Assembly: GCA_030654555.1 (NCBI GenBank)
Contig: JAURXG010000043.1
Span: 1 to 6,452, forward strand
Source: Aquabacterium sp.
GTDB lineage: Bacteria; Pseudomonadota; Gammaproteobacteria; Burkholderiales; Burkholderiaceae_C
Direction of reading: 5' to 3'
DNA: 6,452 nucleotides
Shown: in pieces, positions 1 through 6,273 of the stretch
Numbering within the stretch: position 1 is the stretch's first letter
Layout of the letters: each line of letters opens with the position of its first letter
Position numbers and translations under genes: made by a program
Notes under the pieces: generated by a model
What the model saw: only the letters and a program-made list of their open reading frames with translations
Told to the model about the DNA's origin: nothing
Database searches by the model: none

Positions 1-1560
1 CTGGCGCTGGCCGCCGCCGCTGGCGCGCTGCAGACGCGGGCCTGCATCCACACCGCCGCGTGGCCAGCGCCGCTGGCGGCCATCGCGCTGCTGGCCTGGC
101 TGGTGGCCGGCGCCACGCCGCGCCGCGCCGCCGCGCTGGGCTGGGCCTTTGGCGGCGCCTGGCTGGGGGCGGCCACCTGGTGGCTGTTCATCAGCCTGCA
201 CCGCTATGGCGGCCTGCCCGCGCCGCTGGCGGTGGCGGCGGTGGCGCTGCTGTCGGCCGCGCTGGCGATCTACCTGGGTGCGGCGATGGCCTGGGTGGCG
301 CGGCGGTACAGCGGCCGGCCGCTGGTCGATGCCAGCCGCTTTGCCGCCGCCTGGCTGGCCGCCGAGCTGGCGCGCGGCGTGTTCTTCACCGGCTTCCCCT
401 GGGCCGCGAGTGGTTACACCCAGGTCGACGGCCCGCTGGCCGTGCTGGCGCCGTGGCTGGGGGTGTACGCCATCGGCGCTTTGCTGGCCTGGGCCGGCGC
501 GGCGCTGGGGTTTGCGCTGCGCGTGGCGCGCACCCGGGGGGTTGTGGACGGTGGCATCGGCACGCCGGTGGCGCCACCGGTCTGGCCTGCCGTGGCCATC
601 GCCGTGTCGCTGCTGGCCGGGCCGGCGGCCTGGGGGCTGTGGCGCGGCGTGCCCGAGTTCACCCGTCCCGGCCAGACGCTGCAGGTGGCGCTGCTGCAGA
701 CCAACGTGGCGCAGGACGAGAAATTCGCCGTCGACCGCCTGCCCGAGGCGCTGGCCTGGGTGGCGCAGGCGCTGACCGCAGCGCGTGCCGACCTGGTGAT
801 CACGCCCGAGACCGCGGTGCCGCTGCTGCCCGACCAGCTGGCCGAACTGGTGCCCGGCTACTGGGCCGGCTTGCAGCGGCACTTCGGCCGCGCCGACGGC
901 CCCGCCGCGCTGGTGGGCGTGCCGCTGGGCAGCTACGAGCTGGGCTACACCAACTCGGTGGTCGGCCTCTCGGCGGCGTTTGCCAACGTCGCGCCCGGCG
1001 CCGGCTACCGCTACGACAAGACCCACCTGGTGCCCTTCGGTGAGTTCATCCCCACCGGATTCCGCTGGTTCACCGAGCTGATGAACATCCCGCTGGGCGA
1101 CTTCAACCGCGGCCCGCGCCACCCGCCCTCTTTCGCGGTGCGCGGCGCGCGGGTGGCGCCCAACATCTGCTACGAAGACCTGTTCGGCGAAGAGCTGGCA
1201 CGGCGCTTCACCGACGAGCGCAGCGCCCCCACGATCCTGGCCAACATCAGCAACATCGGCTGGTTCGGCGACACCATCGCCATTCCGCAGCACCTGAACC
1301 TCTCGCGCTTTCGCAGCCTGGAGCTGCAGCGGCCGATGCTGCGCGCCACCAACACCGGCGCCACCGCGGTGATCGACCACCGCGGCGTGGTCACTGCGCA
1401 GCTGCCGCCGTTCAGCCGCGGCGTGCTGCAGGCCGAGGTGCAGGGCCGCGAGGGCCTGACGCCGTTTGCGCGCTGGGCGGGCGCGGCCGGGCTGTGGCCG
1501 CTGTGGGCGCTGGCGGCGGTGGGCCTGCTGCTGCCCACGCGGCGGCGCATCGGTGTGTAA
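1..1560 (+). CDS. lnt: Apolipoprotein N-acyltransferase, 5' partial
   Basis: This integral inner-membrane enzyme transfers an acyl chain from phospholipid to the N-terminal cysteine of apolipoproteins, the last step of lipoprotein maturation. The frame is open from base 1 with no start codon in view; a GTG at 103 is internal. Numbering window codons from 1, hydrophobic segments lie at about 21-38, 46-66, 72-100, 114-134, 145-173 and 195-214, followed by a periplasmic carbon-nitrogen hydrolase (nitrilase-like) domain from about 228 and a last membrane segment at 493-512. The catalytic triad is visible: Glu270 (TPETAVP), Lys340 (YDKTHLVPFGEF) and Cys390 (NICYEDLFGEE). This matches E. coli Glu267-Lys335-Cys387, and Glu348 corresponds to E. 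coli Glu343. The FTGFPW and VDGPL motifs are also present. Alignment by eye to E. coli Lnt suggests only about 15 codons lie upstream. A 16-base palindrome at 565-580 falls in the linker before the last segment preceding the catalytic domain. Confidence 0.97.
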   Translation: MALAAAAGALQTRACIHTAAWPAPLAAIALLAWLVAGATPRRAAALGWAFGGAWLGAATWWLFISLHRYGGLPAPLAVAAVALLSAALAIYLGAAMAWVARRYSGRPLVDASRFAAAWLAAELARGVFFTGFPWAASGYTQVDGPLAVLAPWLGVYAIGALLAWAGAALGFALRVARTRGVVDGGIGTPVAPPVWPAVAIAVSLLAGPAAWGLWRGVPEFTRPGQTLQVALLQTNVAQDEKFAVDRLPEALAWVAQALTAARADLVITPETAVPLLPDQLAELVPGYWAGLQRHFGRADGPAALVGVPLGSYELGYTNSVVGLSAAFANVAPGAGYRYDKTHLVPFGEFIPTGFRWFTELMNIPLGDFNRGPRHPPSFAVRGARVAPNICYEDLFGEELARRFTDERSAPTILANISNIGWFGDTIAIPQHLNLSRFRSLELQRPMLRATNTGATAVIDHRGVVTAQLPPFSRGVLQAEVQGREGLTPFARWAGAAGLWPLWALAAVGLLLPTRRRIGV

Positions 1561-1568
1561 CGGCCCGG

Positions 1569-1574
1569 TAAACT
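1569..1574 (+). promoter_or_regulatory. Possible -10 element for glyQS
   Basis: TAAACT lies 9 bases after the lnt stop codon and matches the TATAAT consensus at four of six positions. It is followed by C, a pattern (TAnAnTC) also present at 6266-6272 before the last gene. No convincing -35 hexamer is seen 16-18 bases upstream, where the lnt 3' end lies. If used, transcription would start near 1581 and leave a leader of about 80 bases before glyQ. The hexamer sits in the loop side of a small CCGGT/ACCGG inverted repeat (1565-1580). This is a weak call based on position and composition only. Confidence 0.25.
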
Positions 1575-1620
1575 CACCGGCTTACTCCGCCTCCAAACCC
1601 GCCCCAAAAGCGCACGGCGA

Positions 1621-1643
1621 GGGTGCGCCGCCTGGCGGCACCC
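1621..1643. repeat. GC-rich imperfect inverted repeat in the lnt-glyQ spacer
   Basis: GGGT...ACCC outer arms enclose GCCGC...GCGGC inner arms with a CTG loop and a two-base bulge (GC). A second small stem, GCTGC/GCGGC with one wobble pair, follows at 1644-1655, just before the glyQ start at 1664. No T-run follows, so a classical intrinsic terminator is not supported. It could be a leader RNA structure, or a degenerate relative of the hairpin element found inside glyQ at 2213-2290. The spacer 1561-1663 holds nothing else recognisable. Confidence 0.4.
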
Positions 1644-1663
1644 GCTGCCTGCGGCCTGCCGAC

Positions 1664-2665
1664 ATGCTCACCTTCCAGCAACTGATCCTCCGCCTGCAAG
1701 ACTATTGGGGCCAGCAGGGCTGCGCACTGCTGCAGCCCTACGACATGGAAGTGGGCGCCGGCACCAGCCACACCGCCACCTTTCTGCGCGCGCTGGGCCC
1801 CGAGCCCTGGAAGGCCGGCTACGTGCAGCCCAGCCGCCGCCCCAAGGACGGCCGCTACGGCAACAACCCCAACCGCCTGCAGCACTACTACCAGTACCAG
1901 GTGGTGCTGAAACCCGCACCGGCCAACATCCTCGAGCTGTACCTGGGCTCGCTGGAGGCGGTGGGCTTCGACCTGAAGGCCAACGACATCCGCTTCGTCG
2001 AGGACGACTGGGAGAACCCCACGCTGGGCTGCTGGGGCCTGGGCTGGGAGGTCTGGCTCAACGGCATGGAGGTGACGCAGTTCACCTATTTCCAGCAGGT
2101 GGGCGGCATCGACTGCAAGCCCATCACCGGCGAGATCACCTACGGCCTGGAGCGCCTGGCGATGTACCTGCAGGGTGTCGACAACGTCTACGACCTGGTC
2201 TACACCGACGGGGCGCCCGCGCCGGGCCGCTCCCAAGCGGGCGCGCCCCCCTCGGGGGGTGAGCCGGCGCGCAGCGCTGGCTTTGGGGGCCGATTGACCT
2301 ACGGCGACGTGTTCCACCAGAACGAGGTGGAGCAGAGCACCTACAACTTCGAGCACAGTGACGTGGCCTTCCTGCTGCAGGCCTTCGCCGCGCATGAAAA
2401 GCAGAGCCAGCACCTGATGCAGCAATCGCTGGCGCTGCCGGCCTACGAGCAATTGTTGAAGGCCGGCCACAGCTTCAACCTGCTGGACGCGCGTGGCGCG
2501 ATCAGCGTCACCGAGCGTGCCGCCTACATCGGCCGCATCCGCAACCTGGCACGGGCGGTGGCGCAGAGTTACCTCGACAGCCGCGCCCGGCTGGGCTTCC
2601 CGATGGCGCCCAGGGACTGGGCCGACGAAGTGCTGGCGCAGATCGCCCAGAAGAAAGCGGCCTGA
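1664..2665 (+). CDS. glyQ: Glycine--tRNA ligase alpha subunit
   Basis: This is the catalytic alpha subunit of the heterotetrameric (alpha2beta2-type) bacterial glycyl-tRNA synthetase. It activates glycine with ATP and, with GlyS, charges tRNA-Gly in the cytoplasm. The class II core is clear: DYWGQQGC and DMEVGAGTSH near the N terminus, the motif 2 region PSRRPKDGRYG with Arg58/Arg59 at residues 56-66, NGMEVTQFTYFQQVGG, the motif 3-like GEITYGLERLAMY from residue 156, and DVFHQNEVEQST from 215. The ATG at 1664 is chosen because MLTFQQLILRLQDYW aligns with the family N terminus. The frame stays open upstream into lnt, but that part has no family likeness. No Shine-Dalgarno-like sequence precedes the ATG. 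At 333 residues it is about 30 longer than E. coli GlyQ (303). By my alignment the difference is a net 23-residue insert around 184-209 plus a C-terminal extension of about 14, offset by small deletions. The insert is encoded by a palindromic repeat. glyS follows after 3 bases. Confidence 0.97.
   Translation: MLTFQQLILRLQDYWGQQGCALLQPYDMEVGAGTSHTATFLRALGPEPWKAGYVQPSRRPKDGRYGNNPNRLQHYYQYQVVLKPAPANILELYLGSLEAVGFDLKANDIRFVEDDWENPTLGCWGLGWEVWLNGMEVTQFTYFQQVGGIDCKPITGEITYGLERLAMYLQGVDNVYDLVYTDGAPAPGRSQAGAPPSGGEPARSAGFGGRLTYGDVFHQNEVEQSTYNFEHSDVAFLLQAFAAHEKQSQHLMQQSLALPAYEQLLKAGHSFNLLDARGAISVTERAAYIGRIRNLARAVAQSYLDSRARLGFPMAPRDWADEVLAQIAQKKAA
2213..2290. repeat. Hairpin-rich repeat-like element inserted in frame in glyQ
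   Basis: The element consists of consecutive inverted repeats. GCGCCCGC (2213-2220) pairs perfectly with GCGGGCGC (2237-2244), competing with an inner CCGCT/AGCGG stem (2227-2240). Next comes CCCCCC-TC-GGGGGG (2246-2259). GCCGGCGC (2263-2270) then pairs with GCGCTGGC (2274-2281) with one wobble, and TTTGGGGGC ends the block. It encodes residues 184-209, rich in Ala, Gly, Pro, Ser and Arg, between VYDLVYTDG and LTYGDVFHQNEVE. E. coli GlyQ has only a short link at that point. The architecture (CCCAAGCG, then a C-run/G-run hairpin, then a GC hairpin, then TTTGGGGG) resembles palindromic repeats I remember as common between genes in Burkholderiales. That family assignment is from memory; the hairpins and the excess length are seen directly. 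Confidence 0.7.
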
Positions 2666-2668
2666 ACC

Positions 2669-4852
2669 ATGAGCACCGTCATGAAGACCCTGCTGGTCGA
2701 ACTGTTCGTCGAAGAGCTGCCGCCCAAGGCGCTGAAGAAGCTGGGCGAGGCCTTTGCCGCCGGGCTGGCCGCCGGGCTGAAGGCGCAAGGGCTGCTGGGC
2801 GAGGCCTCGGTGGTGACGCCGTTCGCGTCGCCGCGGCGGCTGGCGGCGCAGGTGAGCGCGGTGGCGTCCAAGGCCGCCGACCGCTCGGTGTTGCAGAAGC
2901 TGATGCCGGTGGCCGTGGCGCTGGACGCCGCCGGCCAGCCCACGCCCGCGCTGCTGAAGAAGCTGGCCGCGCTGGGCGCCGATGCCGCCGTTGTGCCCAG
3001 CCTGAAGCGCGCACCCGACGGCAAGGCCGAGGCGCTGTTCCTCGACAGCCTGGTGCCCGGCGCCACGCTGGCCGAGGGCCTGCAGAAGGCATTGGCCGAG
3101 ACGCTGGCCAAGCTGCCGATTCCCAAGGTGATGAGCTACCAGCTCGAGACCGGCACCGAGGCCGACTTCCGCCCCGGCTGGACGACGGTGCACTTCGTGC
3201 GCCCGGCGCATGGCCTGGTGGCGCTGCATGGCGACGCGGTGGTGCCGGTCACGGCGCTGGGCCTGCAGGCCGGCCGTTTCACCCACGGCCACCGCTTCGA
3301 GGCGGCGGTCAGCCCGGTGGTGCTGCACGATGCCGACCGTTATGCCCAGCAGTTGGCCGACGAAGGCGCGGTGATCGCCAGCTTCGCCGAACGGCGCGCC
3401 GAGATCGCGCGCCAGCTGGCGGCGGTGGCCGCCAGCGCCGGTGCCGGCCTGAAGCCCATCGACGACGACGCGCTGCTCGATGAGGTGACGGCGCTGGTCG
3501 AGCGGCCGAACGTGCTGCTGTGCCAGTTCGAGCCCGAGTTCCTGGCCGTGCCGCCCGAGTGCCTGATCCTGACGATGAAGGCCAACCAGAAGTACTTTCC
3601 GCTGCTGGACGCGGCCGGCAAGCTGACGCACCGTTTCCTGGTGGTCAGCAACATCCGCCCGGCCGATGCCAGCGCGGTGGTCGGCGGCAACGAGCGGGTG
3701 GTGCGCCCGCGCCTGGCCGATGCCAAGTTCTTCTTCGACCAGGACCGCAAGAAGACGCTGGAGTCGCGCGTGGCCGGCCTGGCCAAGGTGGTCTACCACG
3801 GCAAGCTGGGCAGCCAGGGCGAGCGTGCCGAGCGCGTGCGCGCCATCGCCCATGCCATCGTCAACCAGCTGCGCGAGCACACGCTGCCGTACACGGTGGA
3901 GGCCAAGGACGAGTTCGACATGCTCGACCACAAGGTGCAGCAGGCGGCGCGCCTGGCCAAGACCGACCTGCTGACCGACATGGTGGGCGAGTTCCCCGAG
4001 CTGCAGGGCATCATGGGTGGCTACTACGCTCGCCACGAGGGCCTGCGCGACGGCGTGGCCATCGCCATCGAGGACCACTACAAGCCGCGCTTCGCCGGCG
4101 ACGCGCTGCCGCGCAACCACACCGGCACGGTGCTGGCACTGGCCGACAAGCTGGAGACGCTGGTGGGCCTGTTCGGCATCGGCGCGCTGCCCACCGGCGA
4201 CAAGGACCCGTTCGCGCTGCGCCGCCACGCGCTGGGCGTGATCCGCATCCTGATCGAGAAGAACCTGCCGCTGCAGCTCGACGAGCTGATCGCCGCCGCG
4301 CAGGGCGTCTTCGCGCCCGAGCACCAGAGCGTGCCGGTGGCCGAGCCGCTGGCCGGCTTCCTGGCCGACCGGTTGGCGGTGGCGCTGCGCGAGCAGGGTT
4401 ACAGCGCGCAGGAGGTGGATGCGGTGCTGGCGCTGCGCCCCACGCGCCTGGGCGAGGTGCCGCGCCGGCTGGCGGCGGTGCGCGCCTTTGCCGCGCTGCC
4501 CGAGGCCGCGCCGCTGGCCGCGGCCAACAAGCGGGTGGGCAACATCCTGAAGAAGAGCGAGGGTGGTGCCGCTGCGAAGGTGGACGTCGCGCTGCTGGTC
4601 GAGCCCGCCGAGGCCGCACTGCAGGCCGCGCTGGCCTCGCTGGCGCCGGTGGCCGATGCGGTGTTCGAGAGCGGCGACTATGCCGCGTCGCTGCAGGTGC
4701 TGGCCGGGCTGAAGGCGCCGGTCGATGCCTTCTTCGACGGCGTGATGGTCAACGCCGACGACCCGGCCTTGCGCGCCAACCGGCTGGCGCTGCTGGCCGC
4801 GCTGCATGCGGCGATGAACCGCGTCGCCGACCTGGCCCGCCTCGCGGCCTGA
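2669..4852 (+). CDS. glyS: Glycine--tRNA ligase beta subunit
   Basis: This is the beta subunit of glycyl-tRNA synthetase, needed for tRNA binding and recognition alongside GlyQ. Family landmarks run the full length: LLVELFVEELPPKALKKLGEAF at the N terminus, ASPRRLAAQV, AKLPIPKVM near 148-155, VHFVRPAHGLVAL, GHRFEA, MKANQKYFPLLD, NERVVRPRLADAKFFFDQDRKK, KLGSQGERAERV, the HD-domain region DLLTDMVGEFPELQGIMGGYYA at 433-454, GDKDPFALRRHALGVIRI from 510, and a C-terminal anticodon-binding-like region with NKRVGNILKK at 620-629 and VDAFFDGVMVN. At 727 residues it is somewhat longer than E. coli GlyS (689). One visible source is about 12 extra residues around 156-173 before VHFVRP. The ATG at 2669 starts 3 bases after the glyQ stop, which suggests translational coupling. 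A second in-frame ATG at 2681 is equally compatible with the family N terminus, and neither has a good Shine-Dalgarno sequence. Confidence 0.97.
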   Translation: MSTVMKTLLVELFVEELPPKALKKLGEAFAAGLAAGLKAQGLLGEASVVTPFASPRRLAAQVSAVASKAADRSVLQKLMPVAVALDAAGQPTPALLKKLAALGADAAVVPSLKRAPDGKAEALFLDSLVPGATLAEGLQKALAETLAKLPIPKVMSYQLETGTEADFRPGWTTVHFVRPAHGLVALHGDAVVPVTALGLQAGRFTHGHRFEAAVSPVVLHDADRYAQQLADEGAVIASFAERRAEIARQLAAVAASAGAGLKPIDDDALLDEVTALVERPNVLLCQFEPEFLAVPPECLILTMKANQKYFPLLDAAGKLTHRFLVVSNIRPADASAVVGGNERVVRPRLADAKFFFDQDRKKTLESRVAGLAKVVYHGKLGSQGERAERVRAIAHAIVNQLREHTLPYTVEAKDEFDMLDHKVQQAARLAKTDLLTDMVGEFPELQGIMGGYYARHEGLRDGVAIAIEDHYKPRFAGDALPRNHTGTVLALADKLETLVGLFGIGALPTGDKDPFALRRHALGVIRILIEKNLPLQLDELIAAAQGVFAPEHQSVPVAEPLAGFLADRLAVALREQGYSAQEVDAVLALRPTRLGEVPRRLAAVRAFAALPEAAPLAAANKRVGNILKKSEGGAAAKVDVALLVEPAEAALQAALASLAPVADAVFESGDYAASLQVLAGLKAPVDAFFDGVMVNADDPALRANRLALLAALHAAMNRVADLARLAA

Positions 4853-4898
4853 TGCATCTCACCACCGCGACGCCGAGCGACCCGCCAAGACCACCACC

Positions 4899-5492
4899 AT
4901 GCAACACGTCGTCAAGCTCGTGATCCTCGGCCGCGACGGCATCCTCAACGATTTCCGCGACGACCACGTCAAGGCGCCCGAGGAGTGGTACCCCATTCCC
5001 GGTGCGCTGGAGGCGGTGGCGCGCATGAACCATGCCGGCTGGCATGCGGTGGTGGCCACCAACCAGTCGGGCATCGGCCGCGGCATGATCGACATGGCCT
5101 CGGTCAATGCCGTGCATGCCCACATGCTGAAGTGCTTGATGGCGGCGGGCGGGCGCATCGACGCGGTGTTCTTCTGCCCGCACACGCCCGAAGACCACTG
5201 CGATTGCCGCAAGCCCCAGCCCGGCCTGCTGCGCGACATCGGCAAGCGCTACGGCATCGACCTCAAGCAGGTGCCGATGGTGGCCGACACCCTGCGTGAC
5301 CTGCAGGCCGCACACGCCGCGGGCTGCGAGCCGCACCTGGTGCTGACCGGCCGTGCCGCCGGGCTGGACGCCCAGCAGGTGCAGCAGCTGGCCAGCCAGG
5401 TGCCCGGCACGCGGGTGCACGACGATCTGCCCGCCTTTGCCGAATACCTGCTGTCGCGCGGCGCCACCTCCAGAACCGAGCCCACCGAATGA
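4899..5492 (+). CDS. gmhB: D-glycero-beta-D-manno-heptose 1,7-bisphosphate 7-phosphatase homologue (HAD family), nucleophile Asp replaced
   Basis: By family, GmhB removes the C7 phosphate of heptose-1,7-bisphosphate in the cytoplasm, on the way to ADP-heptose for the LPS inner core. The 197-residue protein has the expected HAD-IIIA layout: motif I near residues 10-17, motif II TNQSG at 54-58, RG at 61-62, zinc ligands Cys93, His95, Cys101 and Cys103 (FFCPHTP...CDCRKP), the conserved Lys105 in CRKPQPG, and a motif IV region MVADTLRDLQAA with Asp130 and Asp134. The oddity is motif I, which reads LGRDGILN. Gly11 (GGC, 4929-4931) stands where E. coli GmhB has the nucleophile Asp11; Asp13 is kept. 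Motif IV also reads VAD rather than the usual VGD. Fold and identity are secure, but phosphatase activity is doubtful by family logic. The ATG at 4899 lies 46 bases after glyS with no Shine-Dalgarno sequence. The stop overlaps the plsC start as ATGA. Confidence 0.9.
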   Translation: MQHVVKLVILGRDGILNDFRDDHVKAPEEWYPIPGALEAVARMNHAGWHAVVATNQSGIGRGMIDMASVNAVHAHMLKCLMAAGGRIDAVFFCPHTPEDHCDCRKPQPGLLRDIGKRYGIDLKQVPMVADTLRDLQAAHAAGCEPHLVLTGRAAGLDAQQVQQLASQVPGTRVHDDLPAFAEYLLSRGATSRTEPTE

Positions 5493-6268
5493 TCTACCTG
5501 CGCAGTGCGCTCTACATCCTGTACCTGCTGGTCACGCTGATCCCCTGGGCGCTGGTGGCCGTGGTCTTCTCGATCTTCCAGCGTGGCGCGCCGATGTACT
5601 GGCTGTGCGCCGGCTGGCTGAAGGCCACGATCTGGGGTGCCAAGTGGATCTGCGGCGTCGACTATCGGGTGACCGGCATGGAGCACCTGCCCACCGCCGC
5701 CGATGCCAACGCCGCGGTGCTGCTGGCGCCCAAGCACCAGAGCACCTGGGAGACCTTCGCCTTCCCGGCGATCATGCCGCACCCGCTGGCCTACGTTTTC
5801 AAGCGCGAGCTGCTGTGGGTGCCGTTCTTCGGCTGGGCGATCGGCCGCATGGACATGATCCACATCGACCGCAGCCGCCGCACCGAGGCCTGGGGCAAGG
5901 TGCTGGCCCAGGGCAAGCGGCTGATGGGCCAGGGCAACTGGGTGATCATGTTCCCCGAGGGCACACGCAGCGACCGGGGCGCCAAGGGCGAGTACAAAAC
6001 CGGCGCCTCGCGGCTGGCGGTGACCACCGGCACGCCGATCGTGCCGATCGCCGTCACCTCGGCCAAGTGCTGGCCGCGCAAGAGCTGGCTGCTGCGCCCC
6101 GGCATGATCGACGTGTCGATCGGCCGGCCGATCCCGGTGACCGGCCGTCGCCACGACGAGTTGATGGTCGAGGTGGAACAGTGGATCGAAGCCGAGATGC
6201 GCCGGCTCGACCCCGAGGCCTACCCGGGGGCAGCGCCGCCCGGCGCCAGGCAGGCGTCCGCTTCGTAG
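5489..6268 (+). CDS. plsC: 1-acyl-sn-glycerol-3-phosphate acyltransferase (lysophosphatidate acyltransferase)
   Basis: The product acylates the sn-2 position of lysophosphatidic acid to make phosphatidic acid, the precursor of membrane phospholipids, at the inner membrane. The 259-residue protein begins with a hydrophobic membrane segment (about residues 5-29) and a second aromatic-rich segment near 35-57. The PlsC domain follows. Motif I is KHQSTWETF with His83, and the position usually held by Asp in H-x4-D is Glu88. The motif II region is KRELLWVPFFGWAIGRMDMIHIDR, motif III is FPEGTRS at 155-161, and TGTPIVPIAV corresponds to motif IV. The start overlaps the gmhB stop by four bases (ATGA), which suggests translational coupling. 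The tail after about residue 245 is Ala/Gly/Pro-rich and probably disordered. H-x4-E with the KHQSTWET wording is, to my knowledge, a common variant in this branch of proteobacterial enzymes. Acyl-donor preference cannot be read from the sequence. Confidence 0.95.
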   Translation: MIYLRSALYILYLLVTLIPWALVAVVFSIFQRGAPMYWLCAGWLKATIWGAKWICGVDYRVTGMEHLPTAADANAAVLLAPKHQSTWETFAFPAIMPHPLAYVFKRELLWVPFFGWAIGRMDMIHIDRSRRTEAWGKVLAQGKRLMGQGNWVIMFPEGTRSDRGAKGEYKTGASRLAVTTGTPIVPIAVTSAKCWPRKSWLLRPGMIDVSIGRPIPVTGRRHDELMVEVEQWIEAEMRRLDPEAYPGAAPPGARQASAS

Positions 6269-6271
6269 AAT
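6266..6271 (+). promoter_or_regulatory. Possible -10 element overlapping the plsC stop
   Basis: TAGAAT matches TATAAT at five of six positions and overlaps the plsC stop codon TAG. No good -35 hexamer is visible at the usual spacing. Transcription from it would start around 6278, at or next to the second candidate ATG (6280) of the following frame, so it would give a nearly leaderless message. It could be chance, since the stop codon supplies half of the match. Confidence 0.3.
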
Positions 6272-6273
6272 CA

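Noticed and set aside
565..580. A perfect 16-base palindrome (CCGGTGGC/GCCACCGG) inside lnt, considered as an operator or repeat
   Set aside because: It falls within coding sequence of a linker. A palindrome of this size is plausible by chance in a 6-kb window of this GC content, and no second copy was seen.
1561..1600. Intrinsic terminator after lnt
   Set aside because: Only a 5-bp CCGGT/ACCGG stem is present and no T-run follows it.
1466..1663. Upstream extension of the glyQ frame into lnt
   Set aside because: The frame is open, but the extra residues overlap the lnt end and do not resemble the GlyQ N terminus, whereas the ATG at 1664 gives a family-like start.
1574..4807. A 1077-codon open frame on the minus strand opposite glyQ and glyS
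   Set aside because: It lies antisense to two well-recognised genes. Its translation is rich in Gln, His, Leu, Gly and Val, as expected from reading GC-rich Leu/Ala/Asp codons backwards, and it shows no family likeness. Long antisense frames are normal in DNA with strong GC bias at third positions.
3520..4923. A 467-codon + strand frame inside glyS
   Set aside because: It is a different-frame shadow of glyS, giving Arg/Ala/Gly-rich sequence with no recognisable domain.
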